Below are positions 19,036 through 26,887 of a stretch of 36,795 nucleotides of DNA, piece after piece (within the stretch, counting starts at the first letter, position 1; every line of letters starts with the position of its first letter). This DNA is from Gemmatimonadota bacterium (lineage in GTDB: Bacteria > Latescibacterota > UBA2968 > UBA8231): contig PATE01000087.1 of NCBI GenBank assembly GCA_002712305.1, forward strand, positions 24,066 to 60,860. Direction: 5' to 3'. The notes under the pieces were generated by a model. It saw only the letters and a program-made list of their open reading frames with translations, did no database searches and had not been told where the DNA came from. A program made the translations under genes and the position numbers.

Positions 19036-19791
19036 GTGCGTTTCCGCCCGTGTATCGACCTGCACGATGGCCAGGTGAAGCAGATTGTGGGTGGCTCACT
19101 GCGAGATGACGAGGTGCCAGAAACCAACTTCGCCTCCCCCCACTCGCCGGCCTATTACGCTGAGCTCTACCGCCGCGACAATCTGCCCGGTGGTCACGTG
19201 ATCAAGCTAGGGCCGGGCAATGAAGAAGCGGCCCGCGAGGCGCTGGCCGCCTACCCTGACGGTCTGCATGTGGGAGGTGGAATCGACGCCGACAACGCTG
19301 CGCAATGGCTGGACTGGGGTGCCCAGGCGGTCATCGCGACATCCTACGTCTTCAGGGACGGATCGCTACAGCAACAGAACCTCGAACGGCTCGCCGACAC
19401 GGCGGGGCCTGACCGGCTGGTCCTGGACCTGTCCTGTGCGCCCGAACCGGACGGTCGTTACGTGGTCGCCACCGACCGCTGGCAGCGACGCACCGACTTC
19501 ACCATCGACCCGCAGGGACTGGAGCGATTGTCCAGTTACTGCTTCGAGTTCCTCATTCACGCAACACAAGTCGAGGGAAAACGCGCCGGCGTCGACGCCG
19601 AGCTGATCGCCCTGCTCGCCGACAGCACGCCCCTGCCGACGACGTATGCCGGCGGCGTGAAGGATCTGGCAGACGTAGAGATCATCGAGAAGACCGGCCA
19701 GGGCCGCCTCGACTACACCGTCGGCTCAGCGTTGGACATCTTCGGAGGCGATGGCGTGCGCTACGAGGATCTCGTCAACCGGTCCACGTGA
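19036..19791 (+). CDS. hisA: HisA-type ProFAR isomerase of the eukaryotic HIS6 class
   Basis: The enzyme would isomerise N'-ProFAR to PRFAR in histidine synthesis. The sequence tracks fungal HIS6 rather than ordinary bacterial HisA: CIDLHDGQVKQIVGGSL at the start, then PETNFASPHSPAYYAELYRR, GGHVIKLGPGNEEAAREAL, RLVLDLSCAPEPDGRYVVAT and a GSALDIFGG phosphate loop at the end. The catalytic aspartates are likely Asp8 and Asp131. It has 251 residues, a GTG start and no lesion. No other his genes are in the window; it follows the enolase-superfamily gene by 8 bases, so it may be transcribed with it. Its 3' end overlaps the convergent Nramp-like gene by 17 bases. Confidence 0.85.
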   Translation: MRFRPCIDLHDGQVKQIVGGSLRDDEVPETNFASPHSPAYYAELYRRDNLPGGHVIKLGPGNEEAAREALAAYPDGLHVGGGIDADNAAQWLDWGAQAVIATSYVFRDGSLQQQNLERLADTAGPDRLVLDLSCAPEPDGRYVVATDRWQRRTDFTIDPQGLERLSSYCFEFLIHATQVEGKRAGVDAELIALLADSTPLPTTYAGGVKDLADVEIIEKTGQGRLDYTVGSALDIFGGDGVRYEDLVNRST

Positions 19792-21139
19792 GGTAGAGAT
19801 TCACGGCAGTGAAGTTGATGATCACCCAGATCGTCAGCATGAGCCCCAGTTCCACCCCCAGAGACATTCTCCGCGACTCAACTTCGCGCATCGCCAGATG
19901 CAGCACGGAATAGGCCATGGGGATCAGGAGCAGATTGTTCGCGTTGGCTCCGAGCAGGACGAAGAAGAAGGGCGTATCCGACTCCAGCAGAATGACGCAC
20001 AGCCAGAAGACGGGAAAGGCAATCTGCAGGGCGCGGCTCACCTGGCGTCGACCAGCGTCCGTCTGTGCACTTGGCACTTTCAGACGCCCAAGGAAGTCAG
20101 CGCCGATGCGACCCGAACTGGCAGCGAAGACCAGCAACGTCGAAAACAACGTGCAGAAAGCCCCGAACATGAACAGGCCTTTCCAGGCGGGACCAAGGGT
20201 CTCGGTGAAGATGAGAGACACCTGATCGACCACCTCGGGCCCCTGAGGAATCACGTTGAGCCGTGACAGGACCGAGGCGCCGAGCAGGTAGTAGGCGGTC
20301 GTAATCACGAGAGCGATGGCCGTGCACACACCCGCGTCCATGGCCAGGACGCGCATCCACCCCTGATACCGCTGTCGCCATCCGTCACTGCCGTCGTCGA
20401 CCCCCACGAAACGCGGATATCCCTTTTCCCGCACCCAATAGGGATACATGAACAACTCTACGCCCGTCGCTCCCACCGATCCCATGACGGCGAGGGCCAC
20501 GAAAGCGCCCTCCGGGGGTAGGGAGAATCCGAAACCGGACACCAGTTCGGCGCTCGTGATGGCATAACCGGTCGCCTGCAGGACAAGCAATGATCCGATG
20601 ACAATGACGGAAAAAGCAGCCACGAGGATCGTCACCATTCTCTCGAGGTCTTCGTACAGGCCACGCCACAGCAGAACTGCCATCAACAGCAGAATCGCCA
20701 CGGCCCAGACCCGATAGCCCAGCCACGGAGCCACCGTGTGTACCAGACCGGCGACAGATCCGAGGATACCGATGAGGGCCATGAACACGGAGAAATACCC
20801 CAGGACACAGATCCAGGCCAGCCAGGACGTGCCACGCCAGCGGGGCCCTGGCATCCGATCGAGGGCATCGATGGTGGTGTCATCGTGCAGGATGCACTGT
20901 CGACCCAGTTCGAGCTGGATGAAAAACTTCACTAGACTGGCAATGATGACGCCCCACAGAAAAACGAAACCCACCTCGGCGCCCATGCGGGTCGTGACCA
21001 GAAGCTCACCCGAACCGACCACAGATCCGGACACGACGACGCCGGGACCGATGTTGCGCAGCAGACCCGCGACGCTCGTGGGTGGCGGGCGATGTTGTGT
21101 CTCGTCTCGCGACGCGCTCATATCGCCTGACTGACCCAT
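19775..21139 (-). CDS. Divergent Nramp-like (SLC11/MntH-related) transporter
   Basis: This is a polytopic protein of 454 residues with about 11 membrane helices and an Nramp-like layout. Helix 1 reads NIGPGVVVSGSVVGSGELLV (30-49), where true manganese/iron transporters carry DPGN. Helix 6 reads GATGVELFMYPYW (223-235) in place of the MPH-containing segment. The usual transition-metal ligands (Asp, Asn, Met) are therefore absent, so the substrate may not be Mn or Fe; Mg or an organic solute are possibilities. Its ATG at 21139 is 9 bases after the stop of the sugar-isomerase-like gene, so the two form an operon. The 3' end overlaps the convergent hisA gene. Confidence 0.78.
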   Translation of the reverse strand: MGQSGDMSASRDETQHRPPPTSVAGLLRNIGPGVVVSGSVVGSGELLVTTRMGAEVGFVFLWGVIIASLVKFFIQLELGRQCILHDDTTIDALDRMPGPRWRGTSWLAWICVLGYFSVFMALIGILGSVAGLVHTVAPWLGYRVWAVAILLLMAVLLWRGLYEDLERMVTILVAAFSVIVIGSLLVLQATGYAITSAELVSGFGFSLPPEGAFVALAVMGSVGATGVELFMYPYWVREKGYPRFVGVDDGSDGWRQRYQGWMRVLAMDAGVCTAIALVITTAYYLLGASVLSRLNVIPQGPEVVDQVSLIFTETLGPAWKGLFMFGAFCTLFSTLLVFAASSGRIGADFLGRLKVPSAQTDAGRRQVSRALQIAFPVFWLCVILLESDTPFFFVLLGANANNLLLIPMAYSVLHLAMREVESRRMSLGVELGLMLTIWVIINFTAVNLYLTWTG

Positions 21140-21148
21140 ATCAACCGT

Positions 21149-21952
21149 CTAGTGATAGCTGCGGAACACGTCCGCATAGTTGGCTAACACACCATCCGCG
21201 TCATGGTCGCTGCCCGGTTTGTGGATGACCTCTACCGAGAAGTAGCCGTCAAAGCCGTCTTGCTCGAGCATCTTCAGCGGTGTTTCGTGGTCGATGATGC
21301 CCTCCCCAAGCGGCCCGACCTGAATTCTTCCATCCACGAGGGACCCGTCGTGAGCATGCACGTGTGCCGTAAGGGTGCCGAGATTGGCGAAACTCTCCTC
21401 GGGGCGCTCAGCCAGCCGCTGGCAGTGCATGAAGTCCCAGAGCACCCTCACGCGTTCGTGACCGACGGCCTCCACCACGCCCCGCACAGCAGCCGAGGCG
21501 CACCAGTCATCGTGAGTCTCCATGAGCACGGTGACATTCGCCGCGGCAGCCTCGTCGACGACCTGGCCGTACCCTTCGGCGACGTAATCGATGATGGGGA
21601 GGAGTTCACCCGAGGCCCGCTGCCCTCCAAAGGTGCGGATGAGGTGACAATCGAGATCAGCGGCCAACTGGATGTATCGCTTCAGATCCTCCACGTGCTT
21701 CGCCCGTTCGGCCGCATCGGGTGCAGCCATCCGAACGCCCGTGGCGATACAGCAGATCTCCAAACCCTCATCGGCAAAGCGTGCTCGTGTTTCCGTCCGC
21801 GCTTCGGCAGAGAGATCCGCTTCGATCCCACTGGCGTGTCCCCACTCGACGCGTGGTTCGAAACCCTTGTATCCGTGCCGGTTCATCCCCTCCACGACCT
21901 GTGCCAGTGTCCAGTCAGGACACACACTCGACATCGTCGCCAGATCAGTCAT
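21149..21952 (-). CDS. Sugar phosphate isomerase/epimerase-like TIM-barrel protein
   Basis: This is a xylose-isomerase-like TIM-barrel protein (AP-endonuclease 2 fold, IolE/IolH/hydroxypyruvate-isomerase group) of 267 residues. Metal-site residues are visible at strand ends: ETHDDW (Glu about 144), VLWDFMHCQ (Asp and His), HVHAHDG and the C-terminal SVEVIHKPG (Glu). The N-terminus MSSVCPDWTLAQVVEGMNRH is the typical opening strand and helix. Reaction and substrate cannot be assigned. It is first in a two-gene minus-strand operon with the Nramp-like transporter, so a transported solute or metal might relate to it, which is inference. No lesion is seen. Confidence 0.83.
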   Translation of the reverse strand: MTDLATMSSVCPDWTLAQVVEGMNRHGYKGFEPRVEWGHASGIEADLSAEARTETRARFADEGLEICCIATGVRMAAPDAAERAKHVEDLKRYIQLAADLDCHLIRTFGGQRASGELLPIIDYVAEGYGQVVDEAAAANVTVLMETHDDWCASAAVRGVVEAVGHERVRVLWDFMHCQRLAERPEESFANLGTLTAHVHAHDGSLVDGRIQVGPLGEGIIDHETPLKMLEQDGFDGYFSVEVIHKPGSDHDADGVLANYADVFRSYH

Positions 21953-22007
21953 TCCCCCGTCTCCTTATCTTCGCTGTACATTGAACTGGCAATCTAACAG
22001 AGGTGGC

Positions 22008-22672
22008 ATGCCGATCCAACCCATCTCTCACAGGAGACAGACCGCCTGGCGCAGCATCCGGGTCCGTCGTGCTACCGAACACGCTGTGGCCATCGTCTGT
22101 GTCCTGGTTTGGGATGCGGGTGCTTCGCCTGCCGATTGGGGCGTGGCCAACAGTTTTGATCTGGGAGATGCCTTTACGCGATGGACCACCCTTGGGTTGC
22201 GTTCTGGGGTGCCCGCATCGTCACCGCCTTCTCCGACGACCACATCGGCGCTGCCGTGTCCTCGGGCCAGTTCAACGATGCGGCTGCCGACAGCCATCTC
22301 GTGCGATTCCTGATCGAGCGGCGTGATCGCGTAGGTCAGCACTGGTTCAACCGCCTCAATTCCCTCGATCGGTTTCGGGTAGAGGGCGGCGCGCTGCGAT
22401 TTGACGATCTGGCGGTCGCCGGTGGATATCGAGGCGACATCTCCGAGTATGACGTGCGCGTGCTGGAACCGTCAGGCCAGTCGGTGACCATCGAGCGGTA
22501 TCGTCAACGCGTCATCGTTCTGCACACAATCGCGACGACGCCGTCAAAGGTCCTGTCACAGATGATCGTAGATGTCCGGCCCCTGATGGCCGGTCGGCAG
22601 GTTGCGCCCGTTCGCTTGTATCTTCATCGCCTGGATGCGGATTGGCAGTTGGTCGGACTACGTCGCCTCTGA
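22008..22672 (+). pseudogene. C-terminal remnant of a larger protein, probably frameshifted
   Basis: An open frame from ATG 22181 gives 163 residues beginning with WVAFWGARIVTAFSDDHIGA, then LIERRDRVGQHWFNRLNSLD and GGALRFDDLAV. I recognise this as the C-terminal domain of long bacterial proteins that normally have several hundred residues before it. That part is absent: the divergent isomerase gene lies upstream. Between 22008 and about 22180 another frame encodes a signal-like segment (VAIVCVLVWDAGASPADW) ending in FDLGDAFTR, which could join the domain after a one-base frame change near 22180. The parent's function is unknown to me. The 3' end overlaps the DUF8091-like gene by 15 bases. 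It could alternatively be a small, still expressed protein. Confidence 0.45.
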
Positions 22673-23395
22673 CGCCCGGTTCGCTGATCCGGCGCCCGGC
22701 ATGCCGGCTGCCTCGGTGAACAACTGCGCATTGACCTTCTTGCCGACGACGGTGAGAGCGTCCATGTGACGAAGGCTGTAGGTCATCTTGCCAGCCAGGT
22801 TCATTCGAATGCCTGCTGCCTTGGCCAACTCTCGGTTTGTGAAGGGTCGCGGCAGCCGTTCATCATCAGGTAGAAACGCCAGGAAATCTTCGGGTTCTTC
22901 AAACCGACGCCGCTCGACCACGTCGAGCAGTCGACGATCGTAGGCACGCCATTCCGGGTGACGCCAGGATCCCTTGCCGTCGTAACAGCGCACATCCTCT
23001 TCCTGAATCAGCAGGACCTCAACGGCGAAGGTCTCCCTTTCCATCAGATGAGAGACACTCACCATCTCGTTGAACAGATCCTCCACGCGACCCCGCTTCG
23101 GTGATTTGCGTCGACCGAAAGCTTCACCTTCGGCGTCCACCTTGACGATCCACTTCTCCGTGGCGATGGGATGCACCAGTCGCACCCGCCGGGTCTGGGT
23201 GAGTTCACCCAGCTTCCGCTTCAGGGGGGCGAAGCTGCGGGTCTGGATCTCGACGAGCAGGTCGTCGGCTCGGACAATATCGATGACGTAGCCGTCCACC
23301 TTCGTCTCAAGCTGATCCTCAGGACCTGCATACCAGGTTTTCACCGAGGCGTGCAGAGATTTCTCCTGCAGCACACCGATGTGTGGCTGAATCAC
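22658..23395 (-). CDS. DUF8091-like protein, possible PD-(D/E)XK nuclease fold plus winged helix
   Basis: This 245-residue protein has the pattern GVLQEKSLHASVKTWYAGPE, then VDGYVIDIVRADDLLVEIQT, then RVRLVHPIATEKWIV, which I recognise from uncharacterised DUF8091-type proteins. Glu30, Asp39 and Glu49-x-Gln51 have the spacing of a PD-(D/E)XK nuclease core with Gln for the usual Lys. Residues about 184-225 (PFTNRELAKAAGIRMNLAGK) look like a winged helix. Nuclease activity is an inference. The start is GTG 23395. It sits alone on the minus strand, downstream of the kinase fragment, and is intact despite several broken neighbours. Confidence 0.6.
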   Translation of the reverse strand: MIQPHIGVLQEKSLHASVKTWYAGPEDQLETKVDGYVIDIVRADDLLVEIQTRSFAPLKRKLGELTQTRRVRLVHPIATEKWIVKVDAEGEAFGRRKSPKRGRVEDLFNEMVSVSHLMERETFAVEVLLIQEEDVRCYDGKGSWRHPEWRAYDRRLLDVVERRRFEEPEDFLAFLPDDERLPRPFTNRELAKAAGIRMNLAGKMTYSLRHMDALTVVGKKVNAQLFTEAAGMPGAGSANRASEAT

Positions 23396-23481
23396 GTGGT
23401 GATACTCCAGTATCCGGAAGACCCTCCGGGCTGGGCGAGGACACGTTTCTCTGACGGCGGGGAGCCGATCGGTACGAAGCA

Positions 23482-23497
23482 GACCCTGGGGAGGGTC
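23482..23497 (-). terminator. Hairpin after the histidine-kinase fragment
   Basis: A perfect 6-bp stem with a 4-base loop (arms 23482-23487 and 23492-23497) begins 3 bases after the kinase-fragment stop on the minus strand. No U-run follows, so termination is only possible, not shown. Confidence 0.3.
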
Positions 23498-23500
23498 CTT

Positions 23501-24064
23501 CTACGATGGACGGACAGGTAGACTGAGGGAAAAGGTCGAACCCACGCCTACTTCGCTCTTCACTTCGATGGAACCACCGTGATCTTCCATGATCTGGAAA
23601 CAGATGGACAATCCCAGACCCGTTCCCACACCAACACCCTTGGTGGTAAAGCCCGGATCGAAGACGCGCGCCACATCTTCCTGAGGAATTCCACTGCCTG
23701 TATCGGCGATGGACACGTGGACCTGGTCGTCTTTCACCCATGTCCGGATGGCGATCGTTCCATTCCCATCGATCGCCTGTTGTGCGTTGTTCAGGATATT
23801 GAGGAAAACCTGGTTCGGACGACCGGGGTGACACGTCACGACGGGAATGTCCCCGTAGTCCCGCTCTACCTCGACTCGATTCTTCGTGTCGTGGTGAATC
23901 TTCATGAGGGCATCGTCGATGCCTGCATGAAGATTCGCCTCTTTGAGCTCGGCCTGATCCAGTCGGGCAAAGTTACGCAGATGGCCGTGGACCTCTCCCA
24001 CCAGTGGTAGAATCAGTAATAGGGCGAAACCTCTGCAAGCTGTCCTTAGAAGCCGTTGCATCAA
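23501..24064 (-). pseudogene. 5'-truncated sensor histidine kinase fragment
   Basis: The frame carries only the second half of a histidine kinase. From residue about 20 it reads as the second helix of the dimerisation domain (LVGEVHGHLRNFARLDQAEL), then a full HATPase_c domain with N-box NQVFLNILNNAQQAI, G1 DTGSGI (121-126), F-box VFDPGFTTKG and G2 GTGLGLSI (147-154). The first helix with the phospho-accepting His and any sensor domain are missing. Residues 1-19 (MMQRLLRTACRGFALLLIL) show no family resemblance and are probably chance sequence at the break. No response regulator is adjacent. It could bind ATP if made, but is more likely a remnant. Confidence 0.7.
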
Positions 24065-24112
24065 TCAACCTCACTCAATTCTCGTCGATTCGGTCTCATT
24101 GGATCGCAACCA

Positions 24113-24829
24113 TCAGACCGGCGTCGACGGCGCGGTGGGCAGTGCGCCGATCAGCGCGCCGAGTACGACCCATGTGATCCACAAACCGATCGAGAGAGCA
24201 ATTCCTGCTCGTGGATCGCGACCACTCATGACGCCCAGGCCAATCCCCAGCACCACCGCCTGCCACAGATCGAACAGATCGAGTCCGACGAGAATCTGCC
24301 CGACCACGTCGTTGCGCTCGTCCGGTGCCAGCAAAGCAGCCGGTCCGAAGGCGACGTTCACCGCGCCGAGCCGATGGCAGATGGCCAGCAGCAACCAGCG
24401 TGGAATCACCATCATCGCTGCATAACTCTTGGCGGCCAGCATCTGACGCAGAGTGACCTCACGCCGCAGAAACCAACGGCAGATGGGTACGAGCACGAGC
24501 GAGGCGGCAGCAAGGCTGGCGAAGGAATTGACCAGTGGCAGAGAGAACCACACGTGCGACTGCCACATGGCCATCGCGTCGCGAGCCATCTGGCGCTGAT
24601 CCTCGGAGAGGGTCTCCCAGTTCGTCAGATCCTGTGGGTCGGCGAGGATGGAAGAGTTGTACATCGCCCAGAAGGCGGCGGCCAGCAAGGTGGGCACGAC
24701 CCAATCGTACCACTCACCGCCCTGTTTTCGCAGATCGACGTAGACCGACTGTGGTGCCCGGTAGATGGCCACCAACCTAGACACCAGCGTGCCTTCGGGT
24801 GTGCGAACCTCTTGTGCTCGTGCAGCCAA
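24113..24829 (-). CDS. YIP1-family-like integral membrane protein
   Basis: This 238-residue membrane protein has about five hydrophobic helices (VVPTLLAAAFWAMY, LVNSFASLAAASLVLVPICRWF, SYAAMMVIPRWLLLAICHRL, LWQAVVLGIGLGVMSG and ALSIGLWITWVVLGALIGAL). The opening SRLVAIYRAPQSVYVDLR is typical of bacterial YIP1-domain proteins of unknown function. Start choice is unclear: TTG 24829 follows directly on an in-frame TGA, while GTG 24784 would begin at VSRLVAIYR, nearer the family norm. It is divergent from the DUF3291 gene, with about 125 bases between. No lesion is seen. Confidence 0.7.
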   Translation of the reverse strand: MAARAQEVRTPEGTLVSRLVAIYRAPQSVYVDLRKQGGEWYDWVVPTLLAAAFWAMYNSSILADPQDLTNWETLSEDQRQMARDAMAMWQSHVWFSLPLVNSFASLAAASLVLVPICRWFLRREVTLRQMLAAKSYAAMMVIPRWLLLAICHRLGAVNVAFGPAALLAPDERNDVVGQILVGLDLFDLWQAVVLGIGLGVMSGRDPRAGIALSIGLWITWVVLGALIGALPTAPSTPV

Positions 24830-24954
24830 GCATCATCTCGCTGTAGAGTTCCGGTGCAGACGTCAAAGTGTAGATCGTGGCCCTCTTCCTATCAAAGGCA
24901 CCTCGAGCGAGTTCTTCACTGGACGCCCCTTGTTGTGCGGCATTGATTGGCCGT

Positions 24955-25389
24955 ATGGCATAGCATCTGGGACAATTCAACATCGCTCACATGGTGGCAC
25001 CTCTCGACCAACCCGTGATGAAGGGCTTCGTCGACGCCATCGAGCACATCAACGAAGTCGCTGCCGGGTTTTATCTGGCGACTGTTCGGCGACGATCCGG
25101 ACGCGGTGACCCCCGACGAACCACAGCTGTGGTGAACATGTCGGTGTGGGAATCTGTCGAAGCGCTGGAAGGGTATGTCTATCGCAGCGACCACATCGGC
25201 GTATTGCGGCGGCGCAAGGAGTGGTTCCTGCCCAGCGAGGGTCCCAGCTTTGTGCTGTGGTGGGTGCCGGCGGGGCATCTGCCCAAGGTGGCCGAAGCAC
25301 GTGAGCGCCTGCAGCAACTCGCCCACTCGGGACCCACCGCTACGGCCTTCACCTTTCGCGAGACCTTCTCACCACCAGAGCCCGCATGA
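24955..25389 (+). pseudogene. DUF3291-family gene with amber codon near its start
   Basis: The body is a clear DUF3291 protein: FNIAHMVAPLDQPVMKGFVD, VVNMSVWESVEALEGYVYRS, then LWWVPAGHLPKVAEARERL. In this family the N-terminus usually reads like M-A-Y-H-L-x-Q-x-N-I-A. Here ATG 24955 is followed by GCA, TAG, CAT, CTG, GGA, CAA and so on, so the third codon is a stop where Tyr is expected. Translation could restart at CTG 24967 or ATG 24991, which would drop the first beta-strand. The function of DUF3291 is unknown. The stop overlaps the next gene's start (ATGA), so it once headed an operon with two PepSY-TM genes. Confidence 0.65.
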
Positions 25390-25972
25390 GACAATCTCTG
25401 TGCTCGTGGCTACTCAACCTGCACCTGTACAGCGGACTGCTTGTCTCCAGTTACGTCGTGCTCTTTGGGATCAGCTCCCTCAACTACAATCACCACTTCG
25501 GGCAAAGGTCGAGGACGACGTCGTCGAATGGCGGGCTCAGCGCGCCCTGCCCGATACGGACGATGACCGGACCATCGCTTTTGCCGTACGCGACAGTCTC
25601 GGCTTGCTGGGTTGGGCCCCCTGGTGGGAGTACCGACATCGTGACGATGTGTTCCACTTCCAGGTGGTGCGTCCTGGCAAACGTTACCAGATGCATCTGT
25701 CCACCGACGGCTCGTTACAGGTCGAGGAATACCGCCTCGGAATCTGGCCCGTCGTCAATCAGCTGCACGCCCTCATGAGCTTGCCCAACTCCGAGTTCAT
25801 GTCGTGGCGGGGTGCCTTTACGGAACTGACCTTCTGGGTCGTGTTGTTGTCAGCGGGATCGGGCGTCTACCTCTGGACACGACGCTCCGCCGAACGACGC
25901 ATCGGCTGGATTCTGCTCGGTGTGACGACAGCGACACTGCTGCTGATGGGATACATCTATGTCATCGGGTAG
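25386..25972 (+). pseudogene. PepSY-TM-like membrane protein, frameshifted
   Basis: The start ATG 25386 overlaps the DUF3291 stop and reads SWLLNLHLYSGLLVSSYVVL then FGISSLNYNHHF, a PepSY-TM first helix with conserved His. At about 25497-25505 the coding frame changes, consistent with loss of one base. The rest (KVEDDVVEWRAQRALPDTDD, HFQVVRPGKRYQMHLSTDG, VVNQLHALM, then two helices TELTFWVVLLSAGSGVYLWT and GWILLGVTTATLLLMGYIYV) continues in another frame to 25972. Together the parts give about 195 residues, the normal size. PepSY-TM proteins occur with iron uptake and redox systems, but the role here is unknown. As read, the gene cannot make a full protein. Confidence 0.7.
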
Positions 25973-26035
25973 ACGAGGCGCCGGGGCTCGCACAAGGCCT
26001 TCCAGATCTCAGGCCTGCCGCCGCGAGGCTCGATC

Positions 26036-26617
26036 ATGACGAGAGCCGGCGTGTACAACGTCATCCGCAAGACCCACCTCTATGCCGATCTCGTGCTGCT
26101 GGTCTTTGTGGTGATGTATTTCGTCACGGGGTATCCGATCATCCACAACCAGTGGTTCGACGCACAGGACCCGGTGAAGACGGAGCGCACCGTCGCCATT
26201 CCGTCCATAGAGACCGACGACATCAGGGAGTATTCCGCGCACCTGCAGGAACACCTCGAGATACGCGGCAAGCGCACCACCGCCAGAGAATGGCACTTCG
26301 AATACTTCCGGCCGGGGATCTTTCACGAAGTCGACCTGGTGGCCAATGGCGACTCCGCGCGTGTCGTGACGCAGCGATTCGGCTGGCAGCGCACGATGGT
26401 CGGCTTCCATCGGATGCACAACTACGGCGGCGGTGGCATCTATGAGTTGTGAGTGCTGTTCTACGATCTGGCGAGTCTGTCGCTGATTCTGTTCGCGCTG
26501 ACCGGCATCTATCTGTGGTGGTGACTGGCGCGACGGCGATTCTGGGGATACGTCTGTCTCGCTGTCAGCTGGGGCTACACGGGCGTGACGATCGCCTATC
26601 TGATGTACTCGAAGTAG
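26036..26617 (+). pseudogene. Second PepSY-TM-like gene with two in-frame TGA codons
   Basis: This is a tandem homologue of the preceding gene. ATG 26036 opens 138 codons (IRKTHLYADLVLLVFVVMYF, TAREWHFEYFRPGIFHEVDL, VGFHRMHNYGGGGIYEL) ending at TGA 26450-26452. The same frame continues as good coding sequence (VLFYDLASLSLILFALTGIY, LWW), meets TGA 26522-26524, then runs LARRRFWGYVCLAVSWGYTG to a final TAG at 26615-26617. The first TGA falls where the family has Trp (YxLW), the second after LWW where a Trp, Lys or Arg is usual. Single-base changes (TGG or CGA to TGA) explain both. Other genes here end in TGA, so a reassigned code is unlikely. Confidence 0.7.
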
Positions 26618-26656
26618 GCAGCAGCCGTGGTTGCCCAACCACCTTCAGCGCGCTCT

Positions 26657-26887
26657 CTACATCCAGCGACTCGGCTTCATGAGCCCACCCACGGGCTCTC
26701 CCATGATCTCCGCCGCCAGTTCGCCGGCCACCTCGGCGATTTGTGCCGCGCCCGGTTCGGTCGGCGCCACATCCGCCACCGTGCTGGTTACGCCTGCGGT
26801 GCGATCCTCATCACAATACCCATCTACAGAATCATCACCAACTGCCTCGTCACGGTGGCCGTAGTGTGAGCCGGCAGTACCGATCGC
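26657..26887 (-). other. Intergenic stretch with an open frame continuing past the PhyH 3 stop
   Basis: No established gene lies in 26618-26887. On the minus strand, the frame of PhyH 3 stays open for 76 codons beyond its TAG (26888-26890) and ends at TAG 26657-26659. The last part looks protein-like (GAAQIAEVAGELAAEIMGEP). A GTG at 26779 could start a 40-residue ORF. A perfect 6-bp hairpin (arms 26681-26686 and 26693-26698) lies in the same interval and might end transcription from either side. Chance openness in GC-rich DNA is a fair alternative. Confidence 0.25.

Noticed and set aside
26450-26524. Genome-wide reassignment of TGA to Trp
   Set aside because: Many intact genes here end in TGA with coupled starts (for example the diaphorase/alpha-subunit ATGA overlap), so TGA is a stop in this genome.
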